Positions 53,328-62,700 of a stretch of DNA of 64,000 bases are shown here, piece by piece. The translations under genes were made by a program, and so were the position numbers. The stretch lies in NCBI RefSeq assembly GCF_000731315.1, contig NZ_HG938354.1, positions 682,001 through 746,000 on the forward strand, written 5' to 3'. Position 1 is the first letter of the stretch, and each line of letters opens with the position of its first letter. Below the pieces are notes generated by a model that was not told the origin of the DNA, did no database searches, and worked only from the letters and a program-made list of their open reading frames with translations. The stretch comes from Neorhizobium galegae bv. orientalis str. HAMBI 540. GTDB lineage: Bacteria > Pseudomonadota > Alphaproteobacteria > Rhizobiales > Rhizobiaceae.

Positions 53328-53694
53328 CGAGCCGCCGGGGCCGACGCCTTGCAGGCTGCTCCAGTCCATTGCCACCCGATAAGGTGCCGTTCGCTCGGCG
53401 CAGCAGTTATCGCGGCAGCATATGCTGGACGTGTAGGGGGAATCGATTTCCTTCGCGACGATGTGGTTGAACAAGTCAATCTCGTGCTGGGTGAGCGGCA
53501 TGAATGGCTTATCAAGTCGTCTGGAATGAACGTGGATTCTGCTTGGTCGGGAAGCGCTTCGGGAATGTTCAGGTCGGACATCAAATTCATTTCGGTTTCA
53601 AGGCGGACATGGCTCTTGCGGCAAGGTTCGGTGCTGATTGACACCCGTTATCGACGTCAGACGCTTTTGATCAGCCGTTTCCGGCTGGCGCAGA
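53328..53694. other. Junction sequence without a clear gene
   Basis: Open frames on both strands exist but none shows a family pattern. On the minus strand, 53501 downwards gives MPLTQHEIDLFNHIVAKEI, which I do not recognise. This is the segment joining the moc-type cluster to the dead hydrolase. Confidence 0.45.
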
Positions 53695-54519
53695 TCAACC
53701 GGAAGAAAACGCTGCGTCACCGAAGAATTCGGCCAGTACTTTCGTCGTTTCGATGGGATACTCTTCAGGAAAGAAGTGACCGCCCGGCATCGAGTGACCG
53801 ACGACATCGCCTGCGAATTGTTGCCATAACGCCAACGGCCCTCCGTCGCTGGTATACCAGGTGGCTAATGCACCGGTTCCGCTCCAGAGGGCCATGAGTG
53901 GGCAACGAATACGGCGTCCAGCGATTTGATCTTGGACGTCATGCTGGCGATCGACGGTTGCTGCAGCACGATACTCCTCGCAGATCGCGTGAACATGGTC
54001 TGCATTTCTGAGCGCCTCGACTTAGGCCTCTCTGATCTTTGGCGGGAACGCCGCGGCGGAAGATCCCAGCCTGTAAGCGCATCGTCGATAACAGCCTCCG
54101 GTGGCATCGGCGATCAGTCTTTCCGGCAAAGGCTCGGCTTGCGCCAGTAGGACCCACGGCCAAAAGCCTAACGCAAATCGGTCGTCAGCTTGATCCCAGA
54201 CGGTGGAGGTAGGGACGATATCCAGAACGGCAAGCTTTCTTATCACCGCCGGATGATCGAGCGCCATGCGGTAAGCGACACGGCCGCCCCGGTCATGGCC
54301 ACCGATCATGAACTCGTTGAAGCCGAACTTTTCCATAAGCTCGACCATCTCGGCCGCCATCGCGTGTTTGGAATAGGGGAGGTGATCGGGGGTGGAAGGA
54401 GGGCAAGCGCCGGCGCCATATCCACGCAGATCGGCACAGATGACGGTGAACTCGGAGGCAAGCAGAGGAGCGACGTCGCGCTGTTTTCGCCTCGCTCCGG
54501 ATACCCCTTCGCTGAGCAT
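53695..54519 (-). pseudogene. Alpha/beta hydrolase (haloacetate-dehalogenase/epoxide-hydrolase-like), frameshifted
   Basis: Parts of one gene appear in different frames. At 54519-54100: RDVAPLLASEFTVICADLRGYG, the nucleophile elbow GGHDRGG (Asp), and LAVLDIVPTSTVWD. At 53895-53695: TGALATWYTSDGGPLALWQQ, the terminal GDVVGHSMPGGHFFPEE with the catalytic His, and AEFFGD. The cap region between is broken by frame changes near 54050-54110 and 53865-53895. The start is replaced by unrelated sequence. An Asp nucleophile and the catalytic His point to a haloalkane/fluoroacetate dehalogenase type. Confidence 0.75.
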
Positions 54520-54720
54520 CAGCTAAGCCAGTTCCGGTGCCAATGAGCGAAGGTTCAGCAGTGCCTGCGTGACCTCACACCTCCTCCATGCCGCAATCTG
54601 GCGTGCCGCCTAGTTTTGGTTCTGGTTTCAATCAGTCGCCATCTGGATCTCAGATGGTCATTCCTTGACTTTCAATCGGTCATCCTCATAGTTTCAACCG
54701 GTTATCAAAGGAACGAAGCT

Positions 54721-55944
54721 ATGCCGCTGTATCCAAGGCTCGTTGAGCAACGCGTTGCCGACGCCATGTCAGACACGCGAGTCGTGCTGATCGTGGGTCC
54801 CCGACAATCCGGAAAAACAACGTTGGCGAAGAAGATGGCCAACGAGGGGATGGAGTATTACACGCTGGACAATGCGACGACGCTCAGTGCCGCGCGACGG
54901 GATCCAGTAGGCTTTGTAAGAGGAATGGATCGCGCCATTCTCGATGAAATTCAGCGCGCTCCCGAGCTGTTGTTGGCGATCAAGGAAAGCGTGGATACCG
55001 ATGAGCGTCCAGGGCGTTTCCTCCTGACCGGTTCAGCCAATCTCATGACGCTGCCACGCGTCGCAGACTCGCTCGCAGGGCGTATGGAGGTCGTCCAATT
55101 GCTGCCGCTCGCTCAAAGCGAGATCAGAACGGCCGGTGGAAGTTTTTTGGTCGACGCCTTCCGAAACGAAGCTAAAGCCGGACAACCAATCGTTGGTGAT
55201 GACCTGGTGGCTGCAGTTCTGGCAGGTGGATATCCGGAGGCATTGGGTCGCAAAACCTTGAACCGCAGACAGGACTGGTATGGGGATTATATCCAAGCGA
55301 TCGTCCAACGCGACGTGCGCGATGTCGCGCAAATCGAGCAGATCGCGCAGATGCCGCGCCTGCTACGCATTCTGGCGGAACATTCGGGACAACTCGTGAA
55401 CTATTCCGGAATTGGCGCCGCCATCGGGATGAACCACGTCACCACGCAAAAATACGTTGCCATATTCGAAAGCCTATTCCTCGCCAGAACGATCCAACCC
55501 TGGTTTTCCAACAAACTGAAACGCCTGACCAAGACCCCCAAAATACATTTCCTCGATTCTGGTCTTCTCGCCTCACTTCGCGACCTCTCTCTCGAGAGAC
55601 TCCGGGATGACAGAGGGCCGTTCGGAGCGTTGCTGGAGACTTTCGTCTTTGGCGAGATCCTTAAACTCGCCAGCAGCGGACATACCCGCTTTGAGTTTTC
55701 ACACTTTCGCGACAAGCAGCTGAACGAAGTCGATATCGTCATCGAAGACAGAAGAGGGAGGGTTGTCGGTATCGAGATAAAAGCGGCAGCATCCGTCTCG
55801 ACTTCCGATTTTTCCGGATTGCGAATGTTGGCCGAAGCATGTGGAGAGCGGTTTGTTTCAGGCATGGTCCTGTACGACCATGACAAGGTGGTTCCGTTCG
55901 GGGAGCGCCTGTCCGCCGTGCCAATTTCGGCATTGTGGCGTTAG
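54721..55944 (+). CDS. AAA-type ATPase with DUF4143 domain
   Basis: 407 residues from ATG 54721 (AAAGGA eight bases upstream). Walker A is VGPRQSGKTT, Walker B RAILDEIQ, and the sensor region RFLLTGSANLMTL. The C-terminal DUF4143 domain contains FLDSGLLASLRDL and a restriction-endonuclease-like fold (EVDIVIEDRRGRVVGIEIKAAA, with D-ExK-like residues). These proteins are common in accessory DNA and may act as toxins, anti-phage factors or metabolic enzymes; the function is not known. It stands alone, with no partner gene. Confidence 0.92.
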   Translation: MPLYPRLVEQRVADAMSDTRVVLIVGPRQSGKTTLAKKMANEGMEYYTLDNATTLSAARRDPVGFVRGMDRAILDEIQRAPELLLAIKESVDTDERPGRFLLTGSANLMTLPRVADSLAGRMEVVQLLPLAQSEIRTAGGSFLVDAFRNEAKAGQPIVGDDLVAAVLAGGYPEALGRKTLNRRQDWYGDYIQAIVQRDVRDVAQIEQIAQMPRLLRILAEHSGQLVNYSGIGAAIGMNHVTTQKYVAIFESLFLARTIQPWFSNKLKRLTKTPKIHFLDSGLLASLRDLSLERLRDDRGPFGALLETFVFGEILKLASSGHTRFEFSHFRDKQLNEVDIVIEDRRGRVVGIEIKAAASVSTSDFSGLRMLAEACGERFVSGMVLYDHDKVVPFGERLSAVPISALWR

Positions 55945-56314
55945 CGCGTAGGAATTTAGCTTCAGTCTCCAGACTGGAGCATTCTTGAACTTCGACCGTT
56001 TCGTTAAAATGGACCTCCGGTTCGATTCCCGTCGACTGCAAGCAAGGTGTAGAATGGCGGGGTCGCAGGTTCCACTCCCATCAAGGCGCCAAATCCGGAC
56101 CCGCTACGCAATTTGGGTCCCGCCATTTCTCTATGGCTTGGAGATTGCCCATTAAGTGGTGTAGGGCTCAAGCCTACAGCCGGCTGATTAAGGGTCAGCA
56201 GCTTTGCCAGCCGAGGTAATGACGCCATGTGCTTAGGCGCATCTCTTCGCGGAACTGGGGCTGTTCAGATCGGTAGCGAGTGAATATGTTTCTGGAAGAA
56301 ACAGGAGTATCGTA
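55945..56314. other. Spacer with tRNA T-arm-like sequences, no gene
   Basis: GGTTCGATTCC at 56020-56030 and GGTTCCACTCC at about 56069 resemble T-arm motifs, but neither has complementary stems or a preceding cloverleaf. Possible tRNA or attachment-site debris; otherwise nothing. CAGGAG near the end is the ribosome-binding site of the tautomerase gene. Confidence 0.35.
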
Positions 56315-56500
56315 GTGCCCGAAGTTCACGTTTTTTGCGCAGCTGGTCGAACACGAGACCAAAAAGTCAGGCTGATGAAGAAGATCACGGATGCGGTGGT
56401 CGAGGAGTTTGGCGCATCGTCGGGATCAGTGACCGTGCAAATTATCGAAGCTCCTCTTGCTGACAAGATGAAGGGTGGGATACCTTTCGACGAGCGGTGA
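56315..56500 (+). CDS. 4-Oxalocrotonate-tautomerase-family protein
   Basis: 61 residues beginning with GTG and Pro, the catalytic Pro-1 after initiator removal. It has the short beta-alpha-beta fold (PEVHVFCAAGR, MKKITDAVVEEFG, VTVQIIEAPLADK) that assembles as hexamers or trimers. CAGGAG eight bases before GTG. The enzyme tautomerises or hydrolyses small keto acids; there is no catabolic partner nearby. Confidence 0.85.
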   Translation: MPEVHVFCAAGRTRDQKVRLMKKITDAVVEEFGASSGSVTVQIIEAPLADKMKGGIPFDER

Positions 56501-56902
56501 TCTCCAGGCGCAGACGCGATCAAGGGAGCCCTCCAGATAGAGCAGTCGTCTCTCAAGCTCTAAAAATGGGACGCCACGCCTCTGTCGGAATAGAGTGGCC
56601 GGAAGTCGTATCCTCCACGAACCCACGGCAGCAAGTTACCGGTCCCACGACCGCTATCGGGGTATCGGGTCAAGCGCCCTCGAATGCGGTCGCGTATCCG
56701 TGGGCGCTCTGACTTTGCGATTGATCGCCGGTGACTATGAGGCGGGCGTTCCGGATCGTTTATCCAGTTCTGAAGCGGGTCCGAAACGTTTTTGTCACGA
56801 GCGGTCGTTTTTAGAAAAATAATTTTCTTATAAAATCTATCGTTTCACTGCATTTTTATCCCCGGCGGTGTTCATCACCGAGTGTTAGCTGGGGACAAAC
56901 CT
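56501..56902. other. Intergenic region with AT-rich promoter DNA upstream of the sulfonate-type operon
   Basis: The first 300 bases hold no gene I can support. The AT-rich part contains AGAAAA-ATAA-TTTTCT, a perfect six-base inverted repeat (56813-56828), about 75 bases before the binding-protein gene. It may be a regulator-binding site or promoter element. Confidence 0.4.
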
Positions 56903-57886
56903 GTGAACAGACGTACATTCCTATCCTTTGCCTCCGCCCTTTCGCTCGGTCTCGCGTTTGGCCGCCAGACCGAGGCAGCCCTAACGGTCGATCCCAACAC
57001 CATGCTTGCCGTCGCGGACCAGAGCGAATTCGTTCGCCATCTTCTCGATGCCAGCGGCGAAGCACCGAAGCTCGAATTCCAGGCGAGCTTTCCGAATTTC
57101 GCCGGTGGTCCCGCTATTCTCGAGGCGATGCGGGCCGCTGCGCTGGATATCGCCTATGTCGGCGATACGCCGCCAATCCAGGCGCGCGCGGCCGGCACGC
57201 TTCTGCCGATCATCGGCACGTTTACGCGAGAGGTGGCGCAATATCGCCTGACGAGCCGTCCCGGACTTGTCATCAACAAACTGGCGGAGCTCAAGGGCAA
57301 GAAGCTCAGCTATGTCGAAGGCTCCGGTCGGCAGGCTTTCCTGATCGAGGCGCTGAACCGTGCGGGTATTTCGCTCAAGGATGTGGAACTGGTTAATCTT
57401 CGCGTAGCCGACCTGCCGGACGCTGTCCGTTCCGGTGCAGTCGACGTCGCCGTTTTGACCGAACCGCATGTTACTCGCCTCACCAAGCAGGTCGGGGCTT
57501 CGCCGGTTCTCGATCCGGTCGAGCGCCAGATCCTGCCGAGCACCAGCTATTTCTACGCCCGCCCCGCTGCTCTGGCTGATCCGAAGAAGGTCGCGGCCAT
57601 CGAAAGCTTCCTCGGCGCGTTCGCCCGCGGTGCCAATTGGGCGAATGCCAACAGGCAAGCTTGGGGAAAGTTCTATTACACGGATTTCCAGCGCATTTCA
57701 CCCGACGATACGGCGGTGATCCTGGCCGCGGAATCGCCGCTTGTCCTGCAGACCTCGGTAGAGGCCATCCCCCATCACCAGAAGCTGATCGACATTCTCT
57801 ATCAGGCCGGGTCGCTCAAGGAACGTTTCGACGCCAAGACGTCGTTCGTCAGCACATTCGACCCGGTCATCGTAGCTGCGCGCTGA
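56903..57886 (+). CDS. Aliphatic-sulfonate-type ABC transporter substrate-binding protein (SsuA-like)
   Basis: 327 residues from GTG 56903 (GGGGA seven bases upstream; another GTG lies at 56882). The signal peptide NRRTFLSFASALSLGLAFG ends near QTEAALT. SsuA/TauA landmarks: FPNFAGGPAILEAMRAAALDIAYVGDTPP, ALNRAGISLKDVELVNLRVADLPDAVRSG, and VDVAVLTEPHVTRL. It is the periplasmic receptor for a sulfonate or similar organosulfur compound and the first gene of a four-gene operon with a flavin monooxygenase. Confidence 0.92.
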   Translation: MNRRTFLSFASALSLGLAFGRQTEAALTVDPNTMLAVADQSEFVRHLLDASGEAPKLEFQASFPNFAGGPAILEAMRAAALDIAYVGDTPPIQARAAGTLLPIIGTFTREVAQYRLTSRPGLVINKLAELKGKKLSYVEGSGRQAFLIEALNRAGISLKDVELVNLRVADLPDAVRSGAVDVAVLTEPHVTRLTKQVGASPVLDPVERQILPSTSYFYARPAALADPKKVAAIESFLGAFARGANWANANRQAWGKFYYTDFQRISPDDTAVILAAESPLVLQTSVEAIPHHQKLIDILYQAGSLKERFDAKTSFVSTFDPVIVAAR

Positions 57887-57923
57887 TGCCGCTTTCGATC
57901 TCCAGAGAACACGAGGAGGAACC

Positions 57924-58787
57924 GTGACGGACTTCATTTCATATCCATATCTTTCGGGGCGCTTGGAAAAGACACAGTCTGCCGGCGATCAGCAGTCAGA
58001 AGTCGGCAAGGCTGTCCGTTTGACGCCGAGGCGGCTTCCGACCGGTGCAAGGCTGATCGGTCCTCTCCTCGTTCTGATCGTCTGGGAAGCGGCTTCCCGC
58101 CTCGGCATCTTGTCGCCCTACACCCTGACGGCCCCGTCGGCCGCGGTGGTGACCGGATACGGAATGCTGGCCGACGGCACGCTTTTGCCGCACCTGCTGG
58201 CTTCGGCCGGGCGTGCCTATGCGGGACTTTTTCTCGGTGTCACGGTTGGGGTCATCCTCGCACTTCTGTCCGGCCTGACCCAAAGCGGGGAGGCGCTGAT
58301 CGATGGCGTGGTGCAGATCAAGCGCGCCGTTCCGACGCTGGCGCTCGTCCCGCTCGTCATCATCTGGCTCGGCATCGGCGAGGCGATGAAGATCTTCCTG
58401 ATCTTCACCGCGGTTCTGGTGCCAGTCTATATCAACACCCATGCGGCGTTGCGGGGAATAGACATCGGCCATGTGGAACTGGCCCGGACGCTCGGCCTCA
58501 CCCGCGGCGAGTTCATCAGGAAAGTGGCGCTGCCCGGCGCTCTGCCCGGTTTCTTCGTATCGTTGCGGTTGGCGGTTACCCTTTGCTGGACGGCGCTCGT
58601 TGTCCTCGAGCTCATCAATACCCAGACGGGGATTGGATATCTCATGAACCGCGCCCGCGACTGGGGGCAGACTGACGTCATCGTCGTCGGGATCTTCATC
58701 TATGCCATCCTCGGAATTGTCTCCGATACCGTCGTACGGCTGATCGAATCCCGGGCATTCGCTTATCGGAGGGCATTGGGAGCATGA
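57924..58787 (+). CDS. Sulfonate-type ABC permease (SsuC-like)
   Basis: 287 residues with six membrane segments. LTAPSAAVVTGYGMLADGTLLPHL and VPTLALVPLVIIWLGIGEAMKI are conserved in SsuC/TauC; the EAA loop (ELARTLGLTRGEFIRKVALPG) follows. GTG start at 57924 with GAGGAGG upstream. The stop overlaps the ATPase start by ATGA. It transports a sulfonate-like substrate. Confidence 0.94.
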   Translation: MTDFISYPYLSGRLEKTQSAGDQQSEVGKAVRLTPRRLPTGARLIGPLLVLIVWEAASRLGILSPYTLTAPSAAVVTGYGMLADGTLLPHLLASAGRAYAGLFLGVTVGVILALLSGLTQSGEALIDGVVQIKRAVPTLALVPLVIIWLGIGEAMKIFLIFTAVLVPVYINTHAALRGIDIGHVELARTLGLTRGEFIRKVALPGALPGFFVSLRLAVTLCWTALVVLELINTQTGIGYLMNRARDWGQTDVIVVGIFIYAILGIVSDTVVRLIESRAFAYRRALGA

Positions 58788-59512
58788 ATGTCCACACCTC
58801 TTCGTTCTCGTCCGTTTCGCTCCGCAACCTGTCGCGCGGTTTCAGCGACAAGACTATCCTCAAGGATATCACGCTCGAGATACCCAGGGGGCAGTTCGTG
58901 GCCCTGCTTGGCGAATCCGGTTCCGGCAAGACGACCCTTCTTCGGGCGCTTGCCGGGCTGGACGATGATGCGGTGACCAAAGGAGAGTTCCGCCGACCGG
59001 CAAACACATCCGTCCTGTTTCAGGATGCTCGATTGCTGCCCTGGATGAGCGTCATCGACAACCTGACGCTCGGATTGCGTCGGTCCGACGCGAAAGCAGC
59101 GGCTCTCGCCATGCTGCAAGCGGTGGGGCTGGGCGACAAGGTCCATGTCTGGCCCTCCACCCTGTCCGGCGGCCAGAAACAGCGGGCGGCGCTGGCAAGG
59201 TCGCTGCTGCGCCGGCCCGAACTGCTTCTGGCGGATGAACCGTTCGGTGGTCTTGACGCGCTGACGCGGATCCGCATGCACGGTCTCTTGTTCCACCTGG
59301 TCGAACAAAACAAGCCGACAGTCGTTCTCGTGACGCATGACGTTGACGAGGCGCTGCTGCTTTCCGACCGAATTCTGGTCCTGAAGGACGGGCGGATCGC
59401 CGAGGATCATCAGGTCGAGCTGACCCATCCGCGCAGTCCCGGGCACCCCGCCTTCATCGAACTCCGCCGCATGCTGCTCGCCAGCTTCGGCGTCGAACAG
59501 AACCTCATCTGA
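58784..59512 (+). CDS. Sulfonate-type ABC transporter ATP-binding protein (SsuB-like)
   Basis: 242 residues. Walker A GESGSGKTT, QDARLLPWMSVIDNLTLGL (typical Q-loop of SsuB/TauB), signature LSGGQKQRAALARSLL, and Walker B LLLADEPFGGLD. Starts ATG 58784, overlapping the permease. Ten bases separate it from the FMN monooxygenase gene, so the four form one unit. Confidence 0.95.
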   Translation: MNVHTSSFSSVSLRNLSRGFSDKTILKDITLEIPRGQFVALLGESGSGKTTLLRALAGLDDDAVTKGEFRRPANTSVLFQDARLLPWMSVIDNLTLGLRRSDAKAAALAMLQAVGLGDKVHVWPSTLSGGQKQRAALARSLLRRPELLLADEPFGGLDALTRIRMHGLLFHLVEQNKPTVVLVTHDVDEALLLSDRILVLKDGRIAEDHQVELTHPRSPGHPAFIELRRMLLASFGVEQNLI

Positions 59513-59522
59513 GAGAAATCCT

Positions 59523-60860
59523 ATGACGCGCCAGCTGCACTTCAATCTATTCCTGATGCCCCGCGGCCACCACGAGGGCGCATGGCGTCATCCGGATTCC
59601 ACGCACCGCGCCCTTACCGATCTGGAACTCTATGTCGAGGCTTCGCGGATCGCCGAGGCCGCCAAATTTGACGCGGTGTTCCTCGCCGATGCCCTGGTTG
59701 CTCCCAATAACGGCGGACTGGTCGCGAGCGGCTCAATGGAGCCGATTACCCTCCTGTCGGCACTGGCTGCACGGACCGAGAAGATCGGGCTGATCGGCAC
59801 CGCTTCGACGACCTACAGCCTGCCCTATACGCACGCCCGGCAATTTGCTTCTCTCGACCACTTGTCCGGCGGACGAGCAGGCTGGAATATCGTCACATCC
59901 TGGGCTCCGCAGGCTGGCCTCAATTACGGTCTGACAAAGGATATCAGCCATGGCGACCGTTATGAGATCGCCGAGGAATTCGTCGAGGCCGTCGACGCCT
60001 TGTGGCGGAGCTTTCCTTCCGAGGCGATCCGCGACGACCGGGAGACTGGGCAGTATCTCGATCCCTCGCTCATCCAGCCGGCCAATTACAACGGCGCGCA
60101 CTACCGCACGCAGGGGCCGCTGAACGTGCCGAGCAGCCCGCAGGGTCGTCCGGTTTATATTCAGGCGGGTCAGTCGGATTCCGGTCGCGGCTTTGCGGCG
60201 CGATGGGCGGAGGCGATCTTCACCGCGCATCTTGGAAAGGAGACGGCGCAGTCCTTCTATTCCGACGTGAAGGGGCGGGCTGTCGGTTACGGCCGTCGCC
60301 CGGAGGATATCCTCGTTCTGCCGGGCATCAGCGCCGCCATCGGATCCACCACGCATGAAGCCCAGCAGGTGTGGGAAGAACTTGACGCGCTGACGAGCCC
60401 CCAGATCGGGCTTGCACGCCTCTCGGCTCGGTTTGGCGGCCATGACTTTTCCGGGATCCCGCTCGACCGTATTCTAACGCAAGACGATTTTCCGGATCCG
60501 GCGCAGGTGGAAGCCTCGAAGAGCCGCGCAACCGGTTACGTCGATCTTGCACTGAAGGAGGGCCTGACGCTTCGCAAATTGCTCCAGAAGCTTGCCGGCG
60601 CAAGAGGGCACTTTACCGCGACAGGCACACCGGAGCAGGTAGCCGATATCATCGAGGACTGGTTCAAGACCGGCGCCGCGGATGGCTTCAACGTGATGCC
60701 GCCGATCGTCAACAAGCAGTTCGAGTTGTTTTCAACCGAAGTGGTTCCTATCCTACGCAAGCGGGGTCTCTTCCGTACCGACTATGAAGGCAGTACCTTG
60801 CGTTCGCACTTCGGTCTGGGGGCGGTCGGGGCGAAGGTACCGTTCGCTAGGACTGCTTAA
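59523..60860 (+). CDS. FMN-dependent monooxygenase, NtaA/SnaA/DszA family
   Basis: 445 residues of the bacterial luciferase superfamily. MTRQLHFNLFLMPRGHHEGAWRHPDS, FDAVFLADALV, SGGRAGWNIVTSWAPQAGLNYG and GRPVYIQAGQSDSGRGFAARWAEAIFTAH are family blocks. It uses reduced FMN and O2 to oxygenate an organosulfur or nitrogen compound, consistent with the sulfonate-type importer upstream. A separate flavin reductase is not encoded here. Its own ribosome-binding site (GAGAGAAATCC) is weak but close. Substrate range not determined. Confidence 0.94.
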   Translation: MTRQLHFNLFLMPRGHHEGAWRHPDSTHRALTDLELYVEASRIAEAAKFDAVFLADALVAPNNGGLVASGSMEPITLLSALAARTEKIGLIGTASTTYSLPYTHARQFASLDHLSGGRAGWNIVTSWAPQAGLNYGLTKDISHGDRYEIAEEFVEAVDALWRSFPSEAIRDDRETGQYLDPSLIQPANYNGAHYRTQGPLNVPSSPQGRPVYIQAGQSDSGRGFAARWAEAIFTAHLGKETAQSFYSDVKGRAVGYGRRPEDILVLPGISAAIGSTTHEAQQVWEELDALTSPQIGLARLSARFGGHDFSGIPLDRILTQDDFPDPAQVEASKSRATGYVDLALKEGLTLRKLLQKLAGARGHFTATGTPEQVADIIEDWFKTGAADGFNVMPPIVNKQFELFSTEVVPILRKRGLFRTDYEGSTLRSHFGLGAVGAKVPFARTA

Positions 60861-61031
60861 GGCGGCGAGTGTTTCCGGGCGTCGATTTGCTCTGGCGCAG
60901 TGACGCCAGAACCCGTGAGCGGGTGCCGGTGTTGGCGATAGGCCGGGTATAAAGGCGGCGAACTGGTATCTGCGACTTTGGTCATGTGGCGGAGATGATC
61001 GCGGCGCATCTCGTGCTGCCGAGAGGAGGCG

Positions 61032-61925
61032 ACTACCACTGCCTCGCTGCTGGGCGACGACAAACCGGAATCGAAGATCTGGGTGAAGATCGGCGAGCTG
61101 GTGGAAGCCAAGCTGCCGGGCCAGTTCAAATTCAACGTCGTCAAGAACGGCGCGCTCGGCGGCGAGAAGGAAGTGGCCGAAGGTGCCCGCCTCGGTGCCG
61201 TGCAGGCAAGCCTTTCGACCGTCTCGTCGCTGTCGGGCTGGGTGCCGGAACTGCAGGTCCTCGATCTGCCGTTCCTCTTCCGCGACGCAGCACATGTCCG
61301 CAAGACGGTCGATGGCAGCATCGGCGCCGACCTCAAGCAGAAGCTCGCCGCGCAGAATTTCGTGATCGGCGACTTCATCAACTACGGCGCCCGCCATCTG
61401 CTGACCAAGGAGCCGGTCACCCGTCCGGAACAGCTGAAGGGCAAGAAGATCCGCGTCATCCAGAGCCCGCTGCACACCAAGCTGTGGAGCGCCTTCGGCA
61501 CCGCACCGGTCGGCATTCCGATCACCGAGACCTACAACGCGCTGGCGACCGGCGTTGCCGACGCCATGGACCTCACCAAATCCGCCTATGCCGGCTTCAA
61601 GCTCTATGAAGTCGTGCCCTACATGACCGAGACCGGCCATATCTGGGCGTCCGGCGTCATCTATTATTCCGCAAGCTTCTGGAACCAGCTGAACCCCGAG
61701 CAGAAGACGGTCTTCCAGGAGGCCTCGAAGGAAGGAGCTGCCTATTTCAACCAGCTCATCGTCGACGACGAGGCGGCATCCGTCGCGGTGTCGCTGAAGA
61801 ATGGCGGTAAGCTCTTGAAGCCGGAAGTCTTCGAGGAATGGCAGAAGGGCGCGCAGGGAGTGTGGCGGGATTTTGCCACAATCGTCGGTGGCATCGACAG
61901 GATCAACGCAATCCAGTCAGCCTGA
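61032..61925 (+). pseudogene. TRAP transporter solute receptor (DctP-like), 5'-truncated
   Basis: DctP-like coding sequence begins abruptly as TTTASLLGDDKPESKIWVKI around 61035, then LPGQFKFNVVKNGALGGEKEVAEG, SGWVPELQVLDLPFLFRD, GKKIRVIQSPLHTKLWSAFGTAPV, and ends RINAIQSA. The receptor domain is otherwise full length. The signal peptide and start codon are missing; an in-frame stop lies at 60996-60998, and the first usable start is GTG 61083, inside the domain. No DctQ or DctM genes follow. Without a signal peptide it cannot serve in the periplasm, so I call it a relic. Confidence 0.75.
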
Positions 61926-62000
61926 CATCTGCTCTGCCCGGTTGCTGGCCACCAGATCGGCAAACGCGCCGACGAGCCATTTTCATGATGTCTGCGGCGG

Positions 62001-62633
62001 TCATAAGTTAGCCGCTCCATCATGACGCTTCCCAGGCCAGGCCGTGAGCGCGAGATCGATCAGCCGCTTCAGCCGGGCATTGCAGGCGCCATCGCAGGCC
62101 TGTGCGGACATGCCCTGGATAATCGCACCATAGAAGCGCGCGAGCGTATCGGTATCGGTTTTGGCCGGCAATTCGCCTTCCTCGACGGCACGGTCGAAGC
62201 GGGCTTTGAGGGTCTGCATCGACGTCTCGCGCAATGCTGCCGTCATCCGCGCGACCGACGCATTCTCTTCCGCATGCTGCAGGACGGCCGTCGAGACCAT
62301 GCAACCTCGCGGCTTGTCCGGCTGGGTGTCACCGTCAGCTATATCGTAAAGGTAGAGGCTCAGGGCTTCGTGAACCGGGAGGTTGGATGCTAAGATTTCC
62401 AACCGGCGGCTGTTTTCACGGGCAATACTGAAGTCGAGCGCCTGACGGTACAATTCCGCCTTAGAGCCGAACATCGAATAGAGAGTCGGCGGGTTGATCC
62501 CCATGGCCTTCGTGAGGTCGGCGGTCGAGGTTCCCTCATAGCCGCGTTCCCAGAACAAGCGTGCCGCGATGTCGAGCCCGACGTCGCGATCGAGCGCGCG
62601 CGGTCTGCCTCGTTTGCGGACTGGCATTTCCAT
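62001..62633 (-). CDS. TetR-family transcriptional regulator
   Basis: 210 residues. The N-terminal HTH is ARLFWERGYEGTSTADLTKAMGINPPTLYSMFGSKAELYRQAL, a TetR/AcrR type, with KRGRPR ahead of it. The ligand-binding domain carries PRGCMVSTAVLQHA and DTLARFYGAIIQGMSAQA, seen in regulators of short-chain dehydrogenase genes. ATG at 62633 or 62627. It is divergent from the SDR gene over a 90-base gap containing two near-identical boxes, so it probably represses both. Confidence 0.92.
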   Translation of the reverse strand: MEMPVRKRGRPRALDRDVGLDIAARLFWERGYEGTSTADLTKAMGINPPTLYSMFGSKAELYRQALDFSIARENSRRLEILASNLPVHEALSLYLYDIADGDTQPDKPRGCMVSTAVLQHAEENASVARMTAALRETSMQTLKARFDRAVEEGELPAKTDTDTLARFYGAIIQGMSAQACDGACNARLKRLIDLALTAWPGKRHDGAANL

Positions 62634-62636
62634 TAA

Positions 62637-62652
62637 AATAGCGATCCCTATT
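62637..62652. promoter_or_regulatory. TetR-type operator box 1
   Basis: AATAGCGATCCCTATT: AATAG and CTATT arms with a six-base centre, just upstream of the TetR start. Confidence 0.6.
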
Positions 62653-62659
62653 AATGTCG

Positions 62660-62687
62660 TTGACAGATGGCGTACAGCTCATATTAT
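62660..62687 (+). promoter_or_regulatory. Sigma70-like promoter for the SDR gene
   Basis: TTGACA (62660-62665), a 16-base spacer and TATTAT (62682-62687); the -10 overlaps operator box 2, and the start codon is 35 bases downstream. Confidence 0.65.
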
Positions 62688-62700
62688 AGAGATCACTATT
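62685..62700. promoter_or_regulatory. TetR-type operator box 2
   Basis: TATAGAGATCACTATT has the same length, centre GATC and CTATT arm as box 1 (12 of 16 positions identical or nearly so). It covers the -10 of the SDR promoter. Confidence 0.6.

Noticed and set aside
53081-53644. Minus-strand frame of 187 codons across the moc-cluster breakpoint
   Set aside because: It crosses the junction after the MocA-like fragment, shows no family pattern and contains serine/arginine-rich filler.
55981-56100. Possible tRNA gene
   Set aside because: Only T-arm-like motifs; acceptor, D and anticodon stems cannot be formed.
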